DNA from: Liolophura sinensis
Taxonomy: Eukaryota > Mollusca > Polyplacophora > Chitonida > Chitonidae
Direction: 5' to 3'
NCBI RefSeq assembly: GCF_032854445.1
Contig: NC_088296.1
Location: 2,939,246-3,003,245, forward strand
DNA: 64,000 nucleotides
The translations under genes were made by a program, and so were the position numbers. This document shows positions 57,215 to 64,000 of this stretch, piece by piece. Positions within the stretch are counted from its first letter, which is position 1; each line of letters opens with the position of its first letter. The notes below the pieces were generated by a model. That model saw only the letters and a list, made by a program, of their open reading frames with translations, had not been told where the DNA came from and ran no database searches.

Positions 57215-57500
57215 ATGACCGAGAGTCCTTGGAGTGTATGTAATGTGACTCCTTGCTGCAGGACGGATTTCCAGCGCTCTATTATCTAGCTAGAGGATCG
57301 ATCGTAATTACTAGAGGCAAGTAAGCTGCCCGAGCCATTAAACTGATACGACTTAACACTATGGAGTCCTTGCACTACGAGCCCTTGCACTATCTCCTTT
57401 ACGCTGAACGCCAAGTGAAGAACTTACAACTTTGCCTTTTAAGGTCTTAGGTGCGACCCGACCTAGGATTGATCCTTGATGTCGCTGGTGTCGAGGCCGG
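57215..57500 (-). mobile_element. SINE family A, diverged
   Basis: GTGACTCCTTGCTGCAGGAC, GGATTTCCAGCGCTCTATTA, GAACGCCAAGTGAAGAACTT and TTAAGGTCTTAGGTGCGACC follow the layout of the next two copies. An internal duplication of CCTTGCACTA is present. Confidence 0.85.
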
Positions 57501-57698
57501 TATATAAAGATTGGTCATGCGATTTTATTCACCAAATAAAACTCCTCCAGAGATAAATGTTAACAAATGCTTATCGAAAGTTTGTCATATGGACGATCAT
57601 TAGCGATATTTCAATTTGTAAAGGTCACAGGTGGGCCAAGTCGGTCGAGTCCACCTTTATGTATGTTGGAGTACCACAGGTTGCTTTAGGCTGAATGA

Positions 57699-58031
57699 GT
57701 GAGTGAGTGAGTGAGTGCTTGGGGTTTAACGTCGTACTCAACCATTTTTCAGTCATATGACGACAAAGGAATCATTAGGGTGCATGTACGTGTAATGTGC
57801 CTCCTTGTTGAAGGACGGATTTCCACCGCTCTTTTATTTAGTGCTGCTTCACTGAGACGACTTACCGAAGGCAAGTAAGCCGCCCCGCCGGAGCCATTAT
57901 ACTGATACGGGTCAACCAGTCGTTGCACTATCCCCTTCATGCTGAACGCCAAGCGAGGAAGTTACAACTTCCTCTTTTAAAGTCTTAGGTGTGACTCGAT
58001 CAAGGATTGATCCTGGATCTACCGCTCCCGA
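57699..58031 (-). mobile_element. SINE family A, recent, 5'-truncated, with target duplication
   Basis: Flanked by TAGGCTGAATGA at 57687-57698 and 58032-58043. On its own strand it starts within the tRNA-like region (GGGAGCGGTAGATCCAGG) and ends with CACTCACTCACTC. It is almost identical to 58629-58984. Confidence 0.95.
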
Positions 58032-58615
58032 TAGGCTGAATGAAGTTTAACAATAGCTAATGTATCTTGTGTGAAATAATAAAACACTATCAGATGTCGA
58101 GAAACACTAAGCAATTTCTTGAGTATCTAACGTAAATACAACATTCAAGACAAATCCAGTTAAAACTAGACATTCCATTTCTGTAACATGCAGACCTGTG
58201 GGAATGTGTGGATCTAAAGGTTAACAGCCAGACAAACATGTCTGCTGCCTGCCATCACACAGACCGGAGATTGCCCTCACGTTGCCAATCGCAGGACATG
58301 GCTCCGCTCAGACCAGGCATGAACCAGTATCACTGTAATCACAGACACTCAACCACTGTGGCTATCACAGACTGGTTGACCTATTGGCATGGAACCGATA
58401 TCAACAGAGCCCTTCTAGATATACCATTTGAGAGCAGAAGAAAATATCGTGTGCAATTATCAGTCAAAACAAAATCAAAGTGTTGTAGAGAAATAGTAAG
58501 TTGATTTACATTTCACGCTCATCTTTGGAAATAAGAAAGTCCGGATGGCGAACGGCCATGTAGGCGGCACAAAATTACAGACGATTTCCAGCAAGAAAAC
58601 GTGTTGTTATATGTA
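58032..58615. other. no gene seen
   Basis: A 98-codon plus frame at 58208-58504 is not recognised. 58535-58600 resembles dispersed repeat F, and 58380-58440 resembles 59180-59245 (ATTGG, CGATATCAACAGAGC..T.CTAGAT). Confidence 0.45.
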
Positions 58616-58628
58616 GGCCTTACAGGAG

Positions 58629-58984
58629 TGAGTGCTTGGGGTTTAAGGTCGTACTCAACAATTTTTCAGTCATATGACGACAAAGGAATCATTAGGGTGC
58701 ATGTACGTGTAATGTGCCTCCTTGTTGAAGGACGGATTTCCACCGCTCTTTTATTTAGTGCTGCTTCACTGAGACGACTTACCGAAGGCAAGTAAGCCGC
58801 CCCGCCGGAGCCATTATACTGATACGGGTCAACCAGTCGTTGCACTATCCCCTTCATGCTGAACACCAAGCGAGGAAGTTACAACTTTCTCTTTTAAAGT
58901 CTTAGGTGTGACTCGATCAAGGATTGATCCTGGATCTACCGGTCCCGAAGCGGACGCTCTACCAACTGTGCTATCCGGGCCGGT
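58629..58984 (-). mobile_element. SINE family A, full length, with target duplication
   Basis: Flanked by GGCCTTACAGGAG at 58616-58628 and 58985-58997. On its own strand the head is CCGGCCCGGATAGCACAGTT, then GGTAGAGCGTCCGCTTCGGG, a tRNA-like A-box region. A degenerate B-box region (GATCCAGGATCAATCC), body and CACTCACTC tail follow. This is the reference copy for family A. Confidence 0.96.
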
Positions 58985-58997
58985 GGCCTTACAGGAG

Positions 58998-59490
58998 ATT
59001 TGTTGGCCAATTTTCCCACCTTTCTAACCATTTTATTGTCTTCACGCTCTACCACTCTGAATGCAGCCTGTCAACTCACAGACTGGATATACCCCTTGCA
59101 GTACCGATCAGAGGACATCGATTCGCTCAGCCAATCATTGATCAGCTTACCACACTCTCAGACAAATTACAGCTGTGCCTGTAATGTATTGGTGGACCCG
59201 ATCTCAACAGAGCGTTCCTAGATAGGCAGCAGCGAGCAGAAGAATTTCTCAACAGGCAAAATAAAGGCGTATGATTATCATCATGTAACGATAAGAATAG
59301 TCAGCCATTCCAATATTCTTCATTATTAAAACAATAGAAACATCTGACTTGCTATAATTAAACATTTAATTCAGATAGTTAGTCAATAGTTTTGTCCTGC
59401 ATGTTTATAAAAGCAATGTGTCCATATTCTGAGATTAAGGTCCTTTAACAGTGAACAGAAGTGATCGATTTTCGTGTACAACACAAAACA
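58998..59490. other. no gene seen
   Basis: CCACCTTTCTAACCATTTTA with TTGTCTTCA at about 59018 resembles 60551-60580 (CAACCTTTCTAATCATTTTA, TTATCATCA). Otherwise unassigned. Confidence 0.45.
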
Positions 59491-59754
<264 letters not shown>

Positions 59755-59799
59755 TTATATATAGATATATATAGATATATCCTCTCGATGGCTTAAAGA

Positions 59800-60310
59800 A
59801 AAAGACCTCTAAATATCGAAGCAGGTATCACTAGGCAAACCACTTTTAACTATGCACAAATATATTTTCATTCACTTTTATTTATTTTTTTTTTTACTTT
59901 TTTGTGAAAAGGCTTAAAGAGGCTCAAACATTTGACTTCTAAGGTGTGGTTTATGGGCCATATTATCAAAGGTCAGGAACTCTGACGTCACGGGATGTTT
60001 ATCGATCTCTAATCACGACACCGAATATTGGAATAACTCTTTTTACCCATGAGTGAAACATTACTGAAATAATGTTCCCAAAAATTCCTTCCTTCTGGTG
60101 AACATCAGGAAAAAAATGTGATGTGGCATCAGAGTTCCTAGATATGGCCGCCAATATGGCTCCTAATCCCCACCGTAGTATTCAAATATTTCAATGCCTT
60201 TCAACACTCTCAAATGAATCTGAGAAAATAAATGAAGGGATTTTTATGCACAGTTTTTATTTGTATTTATGACGAACCTTACTTCATATTTTAGCTTTCT
60301 TTCACTTTAA
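59800..60310 (+). repeat. dispersed repeat with a single 60-bp unit (partner of 1690-3200)
   Basis: Flanks match the 1.7-3.2-kb locus in order. Between them, 60119-60178 (GATGTGGCATCAGAGTTCCT to CCCACCGTAG) is one diverged unit of the 60-bp minisatellite. Confidence 0.8.
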
Positions 60311-61560
60311 GAGTTTAGTGGGTAAGCTTACTTTTCGGGAAACGTTTGGGGTGGGAGTGGGGATCAGGGCGAAAGAGCAAACGGTCTTTTTTATCTCGTC
60401 TCTTTACACACATTATCTTTAGGATATTAGATCTAAAGGCATAGGATATCTCCGGATTTTGGACTTTTCTCAAATACATGACAATCAGGACCGAAGACAA
60501 TCTGTTTTTAGGCCAGTGCTTTCCAGGAGGGTTTGGCTGCGCAATCTTTCAACCTTTCTAATCATTTTATTATCATCAGATTCCACCAGTGTGGAGGAAT
60601 CGTTGACATTTAACGCCCCACTGCCATCAATACACCCATACTCTTCTGCTGTACATGAAGCTTAATTCGTAAATCTGTTCGTTGATTACCACTTGTCCTC
60701 CACAAATGTGGTGTGCATAGAAGAAAAAGTGTGCATTGAGAAAATTCCTCAATAACTTCCCCAAGGTCGGTTGTTTACTCCGGACATTCCGCTGTTCTCC
60801 ACATTTAAAGCAAAACAATCCCCAATATGACCTTAGTCAATTATCAAATAAGTAAATATTTTCTCGAAGGTGTTTTTGTTTTTATGTATATCTGAGTTAG
60901 CCGTCGTTTAACCAGATTTGTGACCTTAAAGGTCAGAGCCCGATATATTTCCGTCAGAAGTACGCATTGCTGCAATGAGTCGACTTGAACCCATACTGTG
61001 CGATACGAAGAGTGCAGTAGTCATATTCCTAACATGATTAAAGGTAAATATGAAACACAGATTTGCTTTTGCTGTTGCTTTGCTGTGTTTGGGTCGGATA
61101 GCTTGATAAAAGCGTTTTAATATACCAATAATTTCGCTACTTTCTGTTTTTTGCCGCCTGTCAAATAAGCCTTATTAGGTTTTTACCAAGTAGCTGTCGT
61201 CTGTAAACAGTTTTCCTATCAATCTCTGATTTAAACAAACTTAAGTTAGTTTTCAGTTTCTCAGTTAGGGTCATCATTCAATCCAATTCAAATCAGATCG
61301 TATGTATATGGCTTCCCTAACAAACTGAGCAGTATACATACGATATGTTTTTCATTAGACTGGATCATCATCTTACCATCGTTTGATCGGCGTAGTGTCG
61401 TTGGTATGAAGGCAAGATGCGATTGCATGCTGACACCAAAACATGACGCGATGAAACGAACCGATAGGACAGTTGTACGAACCGATGGGGCGATCACACG
61501 AACAGGTAACACCAGAGATGAACGTCCACTTGTGACCTTGTGTCGTCCCTGATGGTGATC
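60311..61560. other. no gene seen
   Basis: 61370-61510 has several short repeats of CGAACCGAT.GG.CGAT; reversed, similar pieces (ATCGTCCCATCGGTTCGTG) occur at 41808-41830 beside the assembly gap. No gene recognised. Confidence 0.45.
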
Positions 61561-61589
61561 ATTATATCATTACTGACATTCTCCTCTCA

Positions 61590-61780
61590 CCAACGTTCGT
61601 TATGAGTTCAGGTCCAGCTAATACTGGCTTCCTCTCCGTTCGCACGAGAAAGTCTGTCAGCAACATGTGGGTGATTGTGTGTTTCCCCTGGACCCGACCA
61701 AGTTTCCTCCCACTGTAATGCTGGCCGCCGTTGTATAAGTTAAATACGGCGTAAAACACCAATCAAATAAATGAATAAAA
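61590..61780 (+). mobile_element. SINE family B, head truncated
   Basis: B-box region ATGAGTTCAGGTCCAGC, body AGTCTGTCAGCAACATGTGG, tail with a small deletion, end AAATAAATGAATAAAATGAA. Confidence 0.9.
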
Positions 61781-61949
61781 TGAATAACTGACATTCTGAC
61801 TTTCTCACTGTGTAATTAGGCTCAACAGGTAATAATTATACATTAATTGCCCTACTTCAGAAGTAAGCAGCTTTGTTATCTGATAATACAGGTGTGTATT
61901 TCTCCCTTTGGTAACCTTTCTGAACTTTTTATTACCATTAGGAGACAAG

Positions 61950-62600
61950 AAAAAAGGTCGCATTAGGTTTGGGCTTCACAGAGGCCCGTGCTCTCTACAT
62001 GCCATACTTTCTACGCAATACGTGTGTAAGCCTCTTTGAAACGGGCAAAAATCCAGAGCTCACACGCATTAATATCGAGGGCGCCTAAGGTCAGGTTTAA
62101 CTATCCCGGTAATTTAGTGAGAAGTGTTGACCTCAGTTCTCAAAAGCTTAGAGACGTGAGACGTGACCGTCGATATGAGTCATTGTCTAGCTGCTGGTGA
62201 CAAATGATGCCCATGTGACATCCAACCTTCTGACTGGTCAATATCGTTAGGGGCAATCATTGGTATGTTATGAGCGATGATCATAGAGCGCGAGGACAGC
62301 GTCACGGACTAATTCCGACTCGGCGCGCGATAAACCGGAAGTACCTGTCACTTAAGGCAGGAATTTTGGGAAAATCAATTTGGACACTTAGATGTGAGTG
62401 TCTGGGATATGTGTTTTAGGAGCGGTCTATGCTCATTTTGCGGTGAACTTGACGATGTCCGTGTGAGATAAAGAGACTTGTAAGCGTATTCAGCAGTAAT
62501 CCGGATGACGAAGTCTGTAAGAGGGAAATGTATCGCTGATCTTAAAATGTGTCTTCAGTGGAGTCTTACGGTCACCCAGTTGACTTCAGCCTCAATTCAT
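61950..62600 (-). repeat. dispersed repeat G, copy 3, inverted
   Basis: Reverse complement of copy 1 over most of its length: GTCCGTGACGCTGTCC, CCCAGACACTCACATCTAAG, GAAGTACCTGTCACTTAAGG reversed, AGAGAGCACGGGCCTCTGTG. Confidence 0.8.
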
Positions 62601-62672
62601 TACGTTCGATTCGCATGGGAAAAACAATAACATAATTTATGGTCATTTTCTTATATCACGCACCAACGGGGG

Positions 62673-62932
62673 GGCTGATGTAGTCTGCACGCCAGCACGG
62701 CGTTATGACTCAGGAGCCTCTCACCAATGCGCTCGCTGTGAGTCCAAGTCTAGCTCATTCTGACTTCCTGAATTAACTGCCGTGCGTAGGAAGGCCTGCC
62801 ATCAACTTGCAGATCGTCGTGGGCTTCCCCCGGGCTCTGTCCGGTTTTTTCCCTCCATAATGCTAGCCGCCGTCGTATAAGTGAAATATTCTTGAGTACG
62901 GTGGAAAACACCAAGCAAATAGATAAATAAAT
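62673..62932 (+). mobile_element. SINE family B, full length
   Basis: Head GGGGGCTGATGTAGTCTGCA (decayed) then GCCAGCACGGCGTTATGACT, B-box region GTGAGTCCAAGTCTAGC, body, tail TTGAGTACGGTGGAAAACAC, end AATAGATAAATAAA. Confidence 0.92.
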
Positions 62933-63183
62933 CACCAACCAAGTCTACGCATTCTCTTTGTGGAAGTCTCGCACACCAGAAAACTGTACTAATGGCGGTG
63001 CGGTTGGTCATATCGTCCATCCTGTACAGACTGAAGGATCGGGTCCTCTCCGGAACCGCCCGAATCACAGCTAAGCGTGTAAAGTTTCAAGTCCCGTTCA
63101 GTACATGTGGATATTCTTGTCGGTACTCGGTGATGGAATATTGGGAGTATTGCCCGGTGCCTTCACGTGGTGGTTCAGTAAAG

Positions 63184-63410
63184 ATTTATTTATTTATTGA
63201 TTTATTTGATTGGTCTTTTACGCCGTACTCAAGAATATTTCACTTACACGACGGCGGCCAGCATTATGGTGAGAGGAAACCGGGCAGAGCCTGGGAAAAA
63301 CCCACGACCATCCGCAGGTTCATTATGTTGGGAGGAAACCGGGCATAGCCCAGGGGAAACCCACGACCATCTGCAGGTGGCTGCCAGACCTTCCCACGTA
63401 GGTTCAATAG
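63184..63410 (-). mobile_element. SINE family B with a duplicated inner segment
   Basis: Reverse of the tail and body. The segment AGGAAACCGGGCA.AGCC to CCATC.GCAGGT is present twice (about 63273-63320 and 63331-63380). The head is absent. Confidence 0.9.
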
Positions 63411-63594
63411 ACTTCACTCATTTGGCAACATGATCGCAAAAACAAACACCCAGTAAATAGTGACAGGCCTGGAGCCAGACATAACATTAACGTGTACACA
63501 GAGCAATGGTGTGAACACATGCTGGATGCTGGCTGGTCTAGCACGTTCTGCTTGGCTTTACATGGAAGTCTACTGTAGTCATTGACCCATGCAT

Positions 63595-63690
63595 GAGGTG
63601 ACTGTATCGTTCGAATCCAGCTGTCGCAGGTTTAGTTAAAACCGTGTAAATGCGTAAAACACCAATCAAAAAAATAAATAAAACAAATAC
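63595..63690 (+). mobile_element. short SINE family B remnant
   Basis: B-box region TCGTTCGAATCCAGC, then directly GCGTAAAACACCAATCAAAA and AATAAATAAAAC; most of the body is deleted. Confidence 0.75.
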
Positions 63691-63786
63691 CTTTTTTAGA
63701 AAACATGCTTTTTTAGTGGGAAAATTATTTTGAAATTCAACATGCGTGTTATTCGTTAATAACAGAACATAAAGAAAAGTAGAAAA

Positions 63787-64000
63787 GTCTATTGGATAGG
63801 ACGGCATGCAGACTTCGACAGTCTTATAATAGAGCATGAAGACACATTTTGTAGTAACGTCTACTGGATAGGACGGCATGCAGACTTCGACAGTCTTATA
63901 ACAGAACATGAAGACATATTTTGTAGTAACGTCTATTGGACAGGACGGCATCCAGGCTTCGCAAGTCTTATAACAGAGCATAAAGACATATTTTGTATTA
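63787..64000. repeat. 72-bp minisatellite, runs out of the window
   Basis: Unit starts GTCTATTGGATAGGACGGCA; copies start at 63787, 63859 and 63931. 72 is divisible by three, so the minus strand keeps a 24-residue repeat open. No other coding support. Confidence 0.92.

Overview
The window is animal (metazoan) nuclear DNA. It has an intron-rich gene with GT-AG splice sites, AT-rich non-coding sequence, many tRNA-derived SINEs, a DDE transposon of the pogo/Tigger group, Penelope-like retroelement fragments, and long micro- and minisatellites. From memory, the commonest SINE (tRNA-like head, tail motif CTTGAGTACGGCGTAAAACA, AATAAATAAA end) is of a kind seen in marine molluscs. A mollusc or related lophotrochozoan is therefore the best guess, but nothing here names the species. 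A run of exactly 200 N at 41552-41751 is a scaffold gap.

Only one host gene is convincing. It lies on the minus strand from 25937 (ATG) back to 7983 (stop). It has 16 exons that I assembled by splice sites, reading phase and family resemblance. It encodes a sodium/solute symporter of the SLC5 family, nearest in feel to the monocarboxylate/multivitamin transporters (SLC5A5/6/8/12 group), about 662 residues long. The set of exons is complete, but this copy carries four independent lesions: an in-frame TAA at the end of exon 1, no AG at the exon 9 acceptor, a +1 frameshift in exon 12 and a -1 frameshift in exon 13. It is probably a young pseudogene or a null allele, unless these are assembly errors. 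Its introns are packed with repeats: SINEs, two small inverted-repeat MITEs (23.0-24.0 kb), a foldback element (19.8-20.6 kb) and a decayed 40-bp satellite beside exon 5.

At 4235-7207, just downstream of that gene, is a complete Tigger-like DNA transposon. It has 21-bp perfect terminal inverted repeats, a TA target duplication, an intact transposase reading frame with three catalytic aspartates (DD35D) and several subterminal copies of a TTCGGACA motif. It looks recently active.

The rest (0-4.2 kb and 26-64 kb) is accessory sequence without a gene I can support. It holds about 30 SINE copies of two tRNA-derived families, two broken Penelope-like GIY-YIG ends (28.3 and 52.4 kb), several dispersed repeats seen two or three times, and minisatellites with periods of about 20, 27, 46, 60, 65 and 72 bp. 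The most informative comparison is between 1.7-3.2 kb and 59.8-60.3 kb. These are two copies of one dispersed sequence; one holds a single 60-bp unit and the other about 18 tandem copies, which shows how that minisatellite arose. All matches were judged by eye.
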